Positions 6,757 through 13,750 of a stretch of 16,545 nt of DNA are shown here, piece after piece; within the stretch, counting starts at the first letter, position 1; each line of letters begins with the position of its first letter. Origin of the DNA: Gp6-AA40 sp050742535 (lineage in GTDB: Bacteria > Acidobacteriota > Vicinamibacteria > Vicinamibacterales > UBA2999). Both the position numbers and the translations under genes were made by a program. The stretch spans positions 1 to 16,545 of the forward strand of contig JBOGIQ010000110.1 in NCBI GenBank assembly GCA_050742535.1. Reading direction: 5' to 3'. The notes beneath the pieces are model-generated. The model made no database searches. It worked only from the letters and a program-made list of their open reading frames with translations, and was not told the origin of the DNA.

Positions 6757-7503
6757 ATGATTCGCGTCGAGGGGCTCAGGAAACGATTCGGATCCGTGCA
6801 GGCGGTCGACAACGTCGGCTTCGAGGCATCCGACGGGGCGATTACCGGCATTCTCGGGCCGAACGGCGCCGGCAAGACAACGACGCTGCGAATGCTGTAC
6901 GGCGTGATGAAGCCCGACGCCGGCCAGATCCTCGTGGACGACGTCGACGGGGTGGCGGCGCCACAGCAGGCGCAGGAACGGCTCGGCGTGCTGCCCGACG
7001 GCTTCGGACTCTATCCGCGGCTGACTGCGCGCGAGCACATCCGTTACTTCGGCGAACTGCAGGGCATCAGCGGCGAGCGGCTTCGCGATCGCACCGAGGA
7101 ACTGCTCCAGCTGCTGGACATGCGCGCCATCGCCGATCGGCGCACCGGCGGGTTCTCGCACGGCGAGCGCACGAAAGTCGCCATCGCGCGCGCCCTCGTC
7201 CACGGCCCGCGCAACGTGCTGCTCGACGAGCCGACCAACGGCCTCGATGTCATGAGCACCCGCGCCGTGCGGAAGATCGTCCGCCGTCTGCGCGAATCGG
7301 GCCACTGCGTCGTCTTCTCCAGCCACGTGATGCAGGAGGTGTCGGCGCTGTGCGATGCCATCGTGGTGATTGCGCGCGGTCGCGTGGTCGCGCGCGGCAC
7401 GCCGGAGGAACTGCGCACGCAGACCGGACACGACAACCTTGAAGACGCCTTCGTGGCCCTTGCCGGCGTCGAGCTGATGACGGAAGACCAATGGTCCGAG
7501 TGA
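6757..7503 (+). CDS. ABC transporter ATP-binding protein, NatA type
   Basis: The 248-aa ATPase subunit has Walker A GPNGAGKTT (34-42), signature FSHGER (133-138, with His in place of the usual Gly), Walker B NVLLDEP (153-159) and switch His190 in FSSHVM. The Q-loop position reads LPDGFGLY: an acidic residue replaces Gln, as is usual for NatA-like proteins (LPEE.GLY). It would power export through the permease encoded next, whose gene overlaps it by 13 bp. In known NatAB pairs the substrate is sodium, but this family also covers other ABC-2 exporters, so the substrate is open. ATG 6757 is preferred, with GGGG 6 nt upstream; an in-frame GTG at 6745 would add four residues but has no ribosome binding site. 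Confidence 0.92.
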   Translation: MIRVEGLRKRFGSVQAVDNVGFEASDGAITGILGPNGAGKTTTLRMLYGVMKPDAGQILVDDVDGVAAPQQAQERLGVLPDGFGLYPRLTAREHIRYFGELQGISGERLRDRTEELLQLLDMRAIADRRTGGFSHGERTKVAIARALVHGPRNVLLDEPTNGLDVMSTRAVRKIVRRLRESGHCVVFSSHVMQEVSALCDAIVVIARGRVVARGTPEELRTQTGHDNLEDAFVALAGVELMTEDQWSE

Positions 7504-8678
7504 AGCCGCTCCATCAGATGCTCGTCGTGATGCGCAAGGAGCTGAAGGATTCGCTGCGCGATCGGCGTGCGCTGTTCTCCATCGCCTTCAGCATCGTGGT
7601 CGGGCCGGTGCTGATTGGATTCATGATGAACCGCATCGCCGATCGACAGCGCGAATCGGAGAGCGTCGAGATTCCCGTCGTCGGTCAAGAGCATGCGCCG
7701 GCGTTCGTCGACTGGCTCCGGCAGCAGGCCGGCGTGAGCGTGATCGCCGGGCCGCCGCGTCCGGAACAGGCAGTCCGCGATCGCCTGCACGACGTCGTCG
7801 TCGTGATTACCGACGATTACGCGGAGAAATTCAGCTCGTCGCGTCCCGCAACGGTGCGAATCGTCGCCGACACCTCGCGCAATGCGGCGCGCCCGACCCT
7901 CGAGCGCGTTCGCCGGCTGATGCAGCGCTACAGCGCCGAAATCGGAGCGCTGCGCCTTATCTCCCGCGGCGTCAGTCCAGCCGGTGTCACGCCGCTGAGG
8001 CTCGAAGAAATCGAGATCTCCACCGCGCAGCAGCGGGCGGCGCAGGTGCTCAGCTTCATCCCGATGTTCATCATCCTCGCCGCCTTCGTCGGCGGGATGT
8101 CGATCGCGACCGATTCGACGGCCGGCGAACGGGAGCGGGGGTCGCTTGAATCGCTGCTGGTCAACCCGGCGCCGCGGATGGCGATTGTCGCCGGCAAGTG
8201 CATCGCTGCGGCGCTCATCGCCATGACGGCCGTGGTGCTGACGACAACGCTCAGCGCGAACATTCCGCGATTCCTGCCGCTGCAGGACATGGGCATCCGG
8301 TTCCGCATCGGCCGCGACGAGTTCCTGGGCGTGCTCGCCGCGATGCTGCCGATGTGCCTCTTCTCCGCGTCGCTGCAGGCGGCGGTCTCGACGCTGGCCC
8401 GGTCGTTCAAGGAGGCGCAGAGCTACATGGGCGTGCTCGTCCTGCTGCCGATGCTGCCGGGCATGATCAGCGCGGTCTCCACCATCGGCCAGGAACCATG
8501 GATGTACCTGGTGCCGGTGCTCGGACAGCACGTGCTGGTGATGGGCGTGCTCGGTGGCCGCCCCGAGGAATGGTGGGCCTTCGTCACCGCCGGGCTCATC
8601 GCGACGTTGTCGGCGGCCCTGCTGGTCAGGACCATGACGACGCTCTTCAAGATCGAGCGCATCGTCTTCGGGCGCTAA
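7491..8678 (+). CDS. ABC-2 type transporter permease, NatB type
   Basis: The 395-aa membrane subunit starts with the cytoplasmic RKELKDSLRDRR motif (15-26), typical of NatB-like permeases. One membrane helix (28-46) follows, then a large extracytoplasmic domain (about 50-185) and roughly six further helices (186-205, 231-252, 277-300, 312-332, 338-354, 361-380). The motif TAGERERGSLESLLV (210-224), after the second helix, is the conserved cytoplasmic coupling loop of this group. The overlap with the ATPase gene indicates tight coupling. The stop (TAA, 8676-8678) directly abuts the stop of the convergent 60-aa gene, leaving no room for a terminator between them. Confidence 0.9.
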   Translation: MVRVKPLHQMLVVMRKELKDSLRDRRALFSIAFSIVVGPVLIGFMMNRIADRQRESESVEIPVVGQEHAPAFVDWLRQQAGVSVIAGPPRPEQAVRDRLHDVVVVITDDYAEKFSSSRPATVRIVADTSRNAARPTLERVRRLMQRYSAEIGALRLISRGVSPAGVTPLRLEEIEISTAQQRAAQVLSFIPMFIILAAFVGGMSIATDSTAGERERGSLESLLVNPAPRMAIVAGKCIAAALIAMTAVVLTTTLSANIPRFLPLQDMGIRFRIGRDEFLGVLAAMLPMCLFSASLQAAVSTLARSFKEAQSYMGVLVLLPMLPGMISAVSTIGQEPWMYLVPVLGQHVLVMGVLGGRPEEWWAFVTAGLIATLSAALLVRTMTTLFKIERIVFGR

Positions 8679-8861
8679 TCAGCCGCGGCGCCCCGGACCT
8701 TCGTCGGCGATATCGCCCGAGTCTTCGTTGTCGAGTTCCTGGGATCGGCCGAGATCCGAGCGAGCCGCGTCGCGCTTCGCACCGCGCTCGCGCGGCCGGT
8801 CTGTCTGCGGGGGAGTCCGTTCCATGTCGTCGTTGTCGACGTTGTCGAGCGGGAATCGCAT
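8679..8861 (-). CDS. Small highly charged protein of unknown function (60 aa)
   Basis: No family is recognised. The 60 residues are almost all polar, mixing Asp/Glu and Arg (DNVDNDDMERT, RPRERGAKRDAARSD, ELDNEDSGDIADEG) with hardly any hydrophobic residues, so it is probably disordered. Support for a real gene is a strong GGAGGG 5 nt before ATG 8861 and its place 13 bp after the histidine kinase stop on the same strand. It could be a small partner of the kinase or a general stress peptide; both are guesses. The opposite-strand reading of this segment has no better start, and the permease on that strand ends exactly at its stop. Confidence 0.6.
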   Translation of the reverse strand: MRFPLDNVDNDDMERTPPQTDRPRERGAKRDAARSDLGRSQELDNEDSGDIADEGPGRRG

Positions 8862-8874
8862 CTCGTCCCTCCAG

Positions 8875-11109
8875 TTACGCGGATTTCGATACGGGCAGAC
8901 GAACGCCGCCGGGCAACGGCTCAGCCTGAGCCCGCAGCGGCAGCGTCACGGTAAATGTAGATCCTTTCCCCTCGCCCTGGCTGGACGCCGTCACCGTGCC
9001 GCCGTGGCGCTCGACGATGTCGCGGACGATCCACAGCCCGAGACCAAGCCCGCGGTTACCCGTGTGCGCACCGCCCTGACGGAGGCGATCGAACACGTAC
9101 GGCAGGAACTCGCCCCTGATGCCGATGCCGTGATCGCTGACGACAATCCGCGCAAATCCATCGTCGCGGCGGAGCTCAACCTCGACCACTCCCTCGTCCG
9201 GGGAGAATTTCACGGCGTTGGAGAGCACGTTGATCACGACCTGCTGCAAACGTTCGGGATCGGCAAGGAGGAGCGGGATATTGCGTTCGATTTCGGTGAC
9301 GATCCGGACGTTCTTGTCGTCTGCTGCCGGACGCACCGCGTCCAGTGCGGCGCCGACAATGGCTTCGACCTGCACCGGCGCCAGCCGGAGCTCGAGCTTG
9401 CCCGAGACGATGCGTGAGACGTCGAGCAGCTGCTCGAGCAGCTGCGCCTGCGCGCGGGCGCTCCGCTCGATGGCTTCGCAGGCGTAATTGGCGCGCGAGG
9501 GTTCGATCTGATCGTTGCGCAGCATTGCGGCCCAGCCGAGGACGGCATTGATCGGCGTCCGCAGCTCGTGCGAAACGGTCGCCAGGAACTCGTCCTTCGC
9601 GCGGCTGGCGGCCTGTGCTTCGCGGTAGAGGCGGCCGTTTTCCAGCGCCACGGCCGCGCGGGCGGCAAGTTCCTGCGCCAGAGAGAGATCGGCGGCACCA
9701 TATCGATCCGCCGTGCGCGAACCGAGCGTCAGCAGTCCGAGCGTCTGGCCGCGCGCGACGAGCGGAATCAGCAGCAGCGATTCGCAGGCCACCGCACGCA
9801 CCAATCGCTGATACTCCGAATCGGGACGGCCGGGCGAGGTGCGCACGGTCTCCGTAATGTTCGAGAGCAGCGCCGGCTGCCCGGTTCGTATCGCGCGCGC
9901 AAACGGCCCGTCGCCACGACTCTCCGGCGGGATGCGCCGGATGGCATGCGTCGCTTCCCTGCGCGTGGGATCGATATCCACAACGTCGACGCGCTGCAGG
10001 TTGCCTTCGTCGGTAACCAGGTCGACGACCGCGCAGTCGGCCAGCGACGGAACCGCCAGCCGCGCCAGGCTGATGAGCGTTGCTTCCGGCTCCAGCGCGG
10101 AATCGAGCACGGTAACCGTCTGCGCCAGAAACGCCGCGCGGCGGGCGGCGACCTCGGCGGCCGCGCGCTGCGCGACGTCGCGATTTGCCAGCTCCGCGCG
10201 TTCGGCCTCGAGCCGTTTTCGCTCGTAGAGTCCCGCGAGCGACGCGGCGACCGAGCCCAGCAGCTGGCAATCCTCTTCGGCAAAGCGACGCGGCGACGTG
10301 GAATAGACGGCGATGACGCCGAACGGCCGCACCGCGGTGCCGATTCTGGCGGCGAGCCCGCTTCGTATCCCGTGACCGCGCAGCACCGCGGGAATCGTGA
10401 ATCGCACCTCGGAATCGCCATCACCCACTGCCACCGGTTCGCGCGCGTACACCGCGTAGCCTGCCTGCGTGTCGATACCGGTGTAGATCGTCAGCTGCTC
10501 GACGGCGTCGGCCGTCCACCCCGCGGCCGCAACGACGGTAAATGGCGCGCCTTCGTTACCGAGCTCGAGAACCAGCGCGTGATCGCATTCAAGCGCCGAC
10601 GCCGCGAGGCTTGCGGTGTCGCGGCACACCGATTCCGTCGTGCCGGCAGCGAGCGTCCGCGACGTCACGTCGCCGAGCGTGCGCCGTCGGCGCGCCTCGG
10701 CAGCGGCGGCCTTGCTGAGCTCAATCGCGCGCGCCCTGGCGAGGGCGGCGCGATGCCGCGCACGCGACACCAGCGCAATCAGCGCCGCTGCGACGCCAAA
10801 GACAACGAGCGCCGCGAAATCCAGCCGGTTTGGGGTCTTGAATCTCCAGGCCGGCGGAAGCACGACGACCACGGCGGCAAGCGCCGACATGAGCGCGGCG
10901 AACAACGCGGTCTGCGGTCCGCCGATGACGGCGCTCGCCAGCACCGGCAGCAGGAGTACGAGCAGTGGCCACGCGAGTGGCGATGGAGGAGGCCACTGCT
11001 GAAACGCCAGCACGACGAGGCCGACCAGCCCCAGCGCTGCTGCGTCAACAAATGGCCAACGTACCCCGCGAGCGAACCACCTGGCGACTGGCACGGTTGA
11101 GCTAAGCAC
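8875..11109 (-). CDS. Membrane-bound GAF-domain sensor histidine kinase (744 aa)
   Basis: This inner-membrane sensor kinase has four N-terminal helices (about 22-37, 46-64, 67-86, 97-115), resembling the DUF4118/KdpD membrane region. A GAF-like domain (145-295), a helical linker rich in Ala/Arg/Glu (296-330), a second GAF-like domain (332-492), HisKA with the phospho-acceptor His514 in SHELRTP, and a HATPase domain follow. The ATPase domain shows the N box around NVLSNAVKF (627-635), G1 DHGIGI (659-664) and G2 GLGLGLWIV (687-695), so it should be active. No receiver domain is fused; the partner regulator is not adjacent. The receiver-PilZ protein 1.8 kb away is one candidate. Start GTG 11109 has no Shine-Dalgarno; the frame stays open upstream to a TAA near 11168 without a better start codon, so the N-terminus is uncertain. 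Confidence 0.93.
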   Translation of the reverse strand: MLSSTVPVARWFARGVRWPFVDAAALGLVGLVVLAFQQWPPPSPLAWPLLVLLLPVLASAVIGGPQTALFAALMSALAAVVVVLPPAWRFKTPNRLDFAALVVFGVAAALIALVSRARHRAALARARAIELSKAAAAEARRRRTLGDVTSRTLAAGTTESVCRDTASLAASALECDHALVLELGNEGAPFTVVAAAGWTADAVEQLTIYTGIDTQAGYAVYAREPVAVGDGDSEVRFTIPAVLRGHGIRSGLAARIGTAVRPFGVIAVYSTSPRRFAEEDCQLLGSVAASLAGLYERKRLEAERAELANRDVAQRAAAEVAARRAAFLAQTVTVLDSALEPEATLISLARLAVPSLADCAVVDLVTDEGNLQRVDVVDIDPTRREATHAIRRIPPESRGDGPFARAIRTGQPALLSNITETVRTSPGRPDSEYQRLVRAVACESLLLIPLVARGQTLGLLTLGSRTADRYGAADLSLAQELAARAAVALENGRLYREAQAASRAKDEFLATVSHELRTPINAVLGWAAMLRNDQIEPSRANYACEAIERSARAQAQLLEQLLDVSRIVSGKLELRLAPVQVEAIVGAALDAVRPAADDKNVRIVTEIERNIPLLLADPERLQQVVINVLSNAVKFSPDEGVVEVELRRDDGFARIVVSDHGIGIRGEFLPYVFDRLRQGGAHTGNRGLGLGLWIVRDIVERHGGTVTASSQGEGKGSTFTVTLPLRAQAEPLPGGVRLPVSKSA

Positions 11110-11152
11110 AGAGACGAGGGAGAACGCGCCGGTTGTGGCAAGGACCCTGCCG

Positions 11153-11171
11153 AACAGCCGGGCTGTTTTTT
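11153..11171 (+). terminator. Terminator-like hairpin with T-run upstream of the sensor kinase
   Basis: AACAGCC (11153-11159) and GGCTGTT (11161-11167) form an inverted repeat that runs into six Ts (11166-11171) on the + strand. No + strand gene ends nearby, so it may end antisense transcription or act as an operator for the kinase gene on the other strand. Confidence 0.45.
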
Positions 11172-11260
11172 ATTGAGGTTACGAACGGTTTTGGGAACTG
11201 ACCGTGAAGAAACTGATCGGCCGGCCAACACAGCCGGGCAAAAACTTTACGGGACACAGG

Positions 11261-11317
11261 GTCCGCCTACAGGCGGACACTACGAAAGGAGAGCGAGGCG
11301 GGCTCCCTGAGCCCGCC
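11261..11317. repeat. Double-hairpin palindromic element
   Basis: Two perfect hairpins lie 18 bases apart. The first pairs GTCCGCC (11261-11267) with GGCGGAC (11272-11278) around TACA; the second pairs GGCGGGCT (11297-11304) with AGCCCGCC (11310-11317) around CCCTG. The element lies between the sensor kinase start and the stop of the lmo0937-type gene and resembles in design the pair of hairpins at 1361-1405. Confidence 0.75.
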
Positions 11318-11339
11318 CCACCGATGGAACCGCCGAGCG

Positions 11340-11492
11340 TCACACAATCGTTCGTCGGCCCGAGAGCAGACCCACGATGAACAGCACGATCGCGATCACG
11401 AGCAACACATGCACGAACGCGCCGATCGTATAGGTGCCGACGACGCCCAACAGCCACGCGATTAAGAGAATGACCGCGAGAACGTAGAGCAT
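11340..11492 (-). CDS. lmo0937-type small membrane protein (50 aa)
   Basis: The 50-residue peptide reads MLYVLAVILLIAWLLGVVG, then TYTIGAFVHVLLVIAIVLFI, then a short basic tail SGRRTIV. This is the characteristic two-helix pattern of the lmo0937 membrane protein family (DUF5670, from memory): LAVILL.AWLLG, a TYT.G..VH turn, LLVIAIV and a basic end. The function is unknown; homologues often lie near stress-response and other small envelope genes. ATG 11492 has GGGAGG 5 nt upstream. A strong 12-bp stem lies 23 nt upstream of the start, in what would be the 5' leader. The gene appears to be monocistronic. Confidence 0.85.
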   Translation of the reverse strand: MLYVLAVILLIAWLLGVVGTYTIGAFVHVLLVIAIVLFIVGLLSGRRTIV

Positions 11493-11515
11493 CTTTCCCT
11501 CCCTGCCCATTGAAA

Positions 11516-11550
11516 AGGTGCAAGCGGCCGGACGTGAACCGTTTGCACCT
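11516..11550 (-). promoter_or_regulatory. 12-bp stem-loop in the lmo0937-type gene leader
   Basis: AGGTGCAAGCGG (11516-11527) pairs with CCGTTTGCACCT (11539-11550) over 12 bp with one G-T pair and an 11-nt loop. On the gene strand the stem is followed by TTTTC, so it could be an attenuator, a weak terminator of an upstream transcript, or a protein binding site. Confidence 0.55.
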
Positions 11551-11674
11551 CAGCCACCAGCTAAGCCGGTTTCGTCGCCGTACTGACGAATCTGACAGCT
11601 CACCCGTACCGCGACCTTCACGGCAGCGGGCGAGCGCGTGCCGGCCAACTCAACGCCCGTCAACGACTTCGCCT

Positions 11675-11721
11675 CCATCTGTCGTAAACGCTGCGCTGTG
11701 GCACGGGGTCTGGACAGATGG
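11675..11721. repeat. 9-bp inverted repeat upstream of the 103-aa gene
   Basis: CCATCTGTC (11675-11683) and GACAGATGG (11713-11721) are perfect inverted copies separated by 29 bases. The right arm ends 9 bases before ATG 11731, so pairing could hide the start region or the arms could form an operator. It may also be chance. Confidence 0.35.
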
Positions 11722-11730
11722 GCTGGTCGG

Positions 11731-12042
11731 ATGAACGCCATCACCAGCACGGAGCGCCACGAACAGCAGCAGTCGATCACCGCCGCAAGCGAGTGGTTCG
11801 AAGCGCTGGATCAGCGCGCGTTCGGACAGGGTCACGCGAAGTGGGTGGCCTCAGTGCTCCGCGTGCATGGAGATGATCGCGACTGGTGGATCGACGTCGC
11901 GACCACGGCGAACCCCGCGGCAAACGTCGTCCTCCGCGTCTCGCGCCGCGCGACGGTGTTCCACGCCGTCGCCGCGCTGCGCCGACACCGGCCGCGCACG
12001 GAATCGTGCGCACCGGTCATCGACGTCATGCGGGCTCGTTAG
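11731..12042 (+). CDS. Hypothetical protein (103 aa)
   Basis: No family is recognised. The N-terminal part is polar and Gln-rich (STERHEQQQS); the middle and C-terminal part look like a small alpha/beta domain (WVASVLRVHGDDRDWWIDVATT and NVVLRVSRRATVFHAVAAL). Codon third positions are mostly G or C, like its neighbours, which supports coding. ATG 11731 is preferred over the earlier in-frame GTG at 11638, because the extra residues look non-coding; neither has a clear Shine-Dalgarno. The gene is convergent with the RodZ-like HTH gene, with only 10 bases between the stops. Confidence 0.5.
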   Translation: MNAITSTERHEQQQSITAASEWFEALDQRAFGQGHAKWVASVLRVHGDDRDWWIDVATTANPAANVVLRVSRRATVFHAVAALRRHRPRTESCAPVIDVMRAR

Positions 12043-12052
12043 GAGATCCCAG

Positions 12053-12643
12053 CTAGAAGGACACTTGAAGTTCTTCGTGCCCTTCGATTTCTTCGTACCT
12101 TCGTGGTTCAGCCTGAGGTAGCGGCGACCTGATGAGCGCCCGCAGGCTGCGCGCCGCCAGCTTGCGGTCGACGCAGAGATTCGCGACGGGATAGTACGCC
12201 AACGCCGTGAGGCCAATGGCCGGCAGCGCATCGACTGGCAGAACCCACGTGCCGGCCATGCCAGCCACGGTGACGGCTGCGAGCTCTCCGGCGACAACCG
12301 CTACACGCTTCAGCGCCACGGCGGCGGACGTGTCCCTGACCGCCAGTTCCAGCCGGAGTTCAGCGGGTTTTTCCGCGGCCGGCGTAGCCGCTGGTTCGTC
12401 TGGAAACAGGCGGACGAAGTCGTTCAGAACCGGTTCTGGCGAGAGTCCGATTGCGACGACGTACTCGCGGAAGAATGACCGTCGGTAGATTCCCTTCGGC
12501 CACCTCGAGACGTCGCCGCGCTCGAGGCCGGATAGCAGTGCGGCGCTGATTTTTGTCGATTCAGCGATGTCTGGAAGCGTGATGCCGATTTGCTCTCGGC
12601 GGGTTCGAAGCGTAAGACCAAACGCCTGGCGGGCGTCCGTCAA
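12053..12643 (-). CDS. RodZ-like HTH_25 membrane protein without the C-terminal domain (196 aa)
   Basis: The N-terminus is a clear HTH_25 domain (about 4-70): LRTRREQIGITLPDIAEST, KISAALLSGLERGD and PKGIYRRSFFREYVVAIGL match the RodZ cytoplasmic domain, which in RodZ binds MreB rather than DNA. A linker (75-100) and a hydrophobic region with about two membrane segments (105-160) follow. The C-terminal DUF4115 domain of true RodZ is absent. Start TTG 12643 is chosen over GTG 12673: GGGGGGA lies just upstream and the preceding small gene's TGA overlaps it as TTGA, suggesting coupling. The last 15-20 codons (YEEIEGHEELQVSF) run through a CACGAAG-type intergenic repeat, so the original stop may have been lost. 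It could be a membrane-bound regulator or a cell-shape factor. Confidence 0.8.
   Translation of the reverse strand: MTDARQAFGLTLRTRREQIGITLPDIAESTKISAALLSGLERGDVSRWPKGIYRRSFFREYVVAIGLSPEPVLNDFVRLFPDEPAATPAAEKPAELRLELAVRDTSAAVALKRVAVVAGELAAVTVAGMAGTWVLPVDALPAIGLTALAYYPVANLCVDRKLAARSLRALIRSPLPQAEPRRYEEIEGHEELQVSF
12071..12109. repeat. TTCTTCGTRCCTTCG tandem repeat over the 3' end of the HTH gene
   Basis: Two copies, TTCTTCGTGCCCTTCG (12071-12086) and TTCTTCGTACCTTCG (12089-12103), are followed by TGGTTC. On the gene strand this is the ACCACGAAGG...ACGAAG motif that I recall as a frequent intergenic simple repeat in Acidobacteriota-like and Planctomycete-like genomes. Confidence 0.6.
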
Positions 12644-12795
12644 CGCTCGTCCCCCCGATGCCCGAGCAGCCACTGCTGGCTGACCGTGCCGAGCTCGAAT
12701 CGGTTATGTGCCCTTATTCGCTTTGTCGTCAACATGACGACGGCGATGAGCAGCAGTACCGCTGCAGTGACGGTGATGGCGATGGAACTGATCAC
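12640..12795 (-). CDS. Small single-span membrane protein (51 aa)
   Basis: One N-terminal membrane helix (ISSIAITVTAAVLLLIAVVML) is followed by a basic stretch (TTKRIRAH) and a polar tail (FELGTVSQQWLLGHRGDER). The pattern of a helix plus a VS..WL..HR tail looks familiar from short uncharacterised membrane proteins of GC-rich bacteria, but I cannot name a family. The start is uncertain: GTG 12795 leaves the helix at the N-terminus, while GGAGGA lies about 18 nt upstream, too far for this start. The TGA overlaps the TTG start of the RodZ-like gene, so the two are probably translated together and may work together in the membrane. Confidence 0.6.
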   Translation of the reverse strand: MISSIAITVTAAVLLLIAVVMLTTKRIRAHNRFELGTVSQQWLLGHRGDER

Positions 12796-12860
12796 GGTGC
12801 GATCAAAATACGCTCCTCCGTCGAGATGATCAAGAGGCGAACGACGTCGCGACCGATCTT

Positions 12861-13517
12861 TTATGTGATCGTATCGACGACCATCCGCCAGCTCGCCGCG
12901 ACAGCATCGGCCACCATGCCGCCGCACAGCCACGTCGTCGCATCACGCCGGCGGCTCCATACCACTTCGACAGGTACTGGCATGTCCGCGTGTGGAAGAA
13001 ACATTCGGAATGCGCCTGGCGGACCGGCGCCTGCGCTGCGGCGCATCTCGACACAGACGCCTCCGTAGCTGACGTCGAGCATCCGCGCCGCGGCGTCATC
13101 GACGTCGACCCGCACCTCCTTCATCACCGCCTTGCGCGGCCAGCGGCGGATCGCCGAACCCACCCGTCCTTCCGATAACACGCGCCTGACGAGCGCTGTC
13201 AGCACGGACGGCGAGATCGGCTTGAGGAGGAATTCCGCACCGAGCCGCCGCGCATCGGCCTCGATCGCAGGATCGGCGAATCCAGTGAGCACGATTGCCG
13301 GAATCGGTTCCGGTCGCACGGCAACGAGATGAAGCCCGTTGTATTCGTCGAGTCTGATGTCGACGAGCAGCAGATCGGGATGGGCTTCAGAGAGGAGCTT
13401 GATTGCCGTTGGCACGGTGCTGGCGGTGATCGTCTCGTAGCCCGCGTCTTCCAACAGCATCGCGAGCCCCACACGCGTGGGCTCGTCGTCATCGACGATC
13501 AGTATCCTGTGGGGCAT
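12861..13517 (-). CDS. Response regulator with receiver and PilZ domains (218 aa)
   Basis: The N-terminal receiver domain (1-118) has the acidic pair in ILIVDDDE (Asp9-Asp11), phospho-acceptor Asp53 in LLLVDIR, a Thr in the IVLTGFAD switch segment and Lys99 in FLLKPIS. After a short linker, a PilZ domain (about 120-215) shows RRWPR (124-128, RxxxR) and DVSYGG (148-153, DxSxxG), the two cyclic-di-GMP contact motifs, both intact. The protein could therefore integrate phosphorylation with c-di-GMP. ATG 13517 is chosen because the receiver fold begins there; in-frame ATGs at 13562 and 13607 would add an Arg/Pro-rich stretch and no start has a good Shine-Dalgarno. It lies downstream of the degenerate kinase gene on the same strand, with a hairpin between them. 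Confidence 0.9.
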   Translation of the reverse strand: MPHRILIVDDDEPTRVGLAMLLEDAGYETITASTVPTAIKLLSEAHPDLLLVDIRLDEYNGLHLVAVRPEPIPAIVLTGFADPAIEADARRLGAEFLLKPISPSVLTALVRRVLSEGRVGSAIRRWPRKAVMKEVRVDVDDAAARMLDVSYGGVCVEMRRSAGAGPPGAFRMFLPHADMPVPVEVVWSRRRDATTWLCGGMVADAVAASWRMVVDTIT

Positions 13518-13687
13518 CGACTGCGCGACGTCCCGCCATTCCGGGCGGACGCTCGGATTCATTTCCGGGGGATACGGGAGTTTACTCCTCATCCGCCGCG
13601 CGCGCATGCGTAAGCCGTGCCGACGGGCTTAGAGCCGCTCAGGAGGGGAAAATCCGGGAGATTTCAGCGCGCTCTCATCAATGGATG

Positions 13688-13714
13688 AGCCCGGCGACGT
13701 GACGCCACCGGGCT
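13688..13714. terminator. Hairpin between degenerate kinase and response regulator genes
   Basis: AGCCCGG (13688-13694) pairs with CCGGGCT (13708-13714), with three further inner pairs possible. On the + strand a T-rich run (TTCTTTTTT) follows after about 8 bases; on the gene strand an A-run precedes it. A terminator is possible but its spacing is poor. Confidence 0.4.
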
Positions 13715-13750
13715 GATCCGTATTCTTTTTTGACGGAAGGATGAGTTTCG

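Noticed and set aside
5823..6875. Long minus-strand open frames opposite the lipoprotein peptidase
   Set aside because: They overlap a gene with complete catalytic motifs and show His/Arg/Ala-rich translation without domains.
7044..8531. 495-codon minus-strand open frame
   Set aside because: It is opposite the ABC ATPase and permease; its composition (His, Arg, Asp) is typical of antisense GC-rich frames.
9568..11100. 510-codon + strand open frame
   Set aside because: It is antisense to the sensor kinase, whose HisKA and HATPase motifs are unmistakable.
11493..11600. Possible tRNA or small structured RNA in the gap upstream of the lmo0937-type gene
   Set aside because: The 12-bp stem is real, but there is no cloverleaf, T-loop (GTTCRA) or CCA end.
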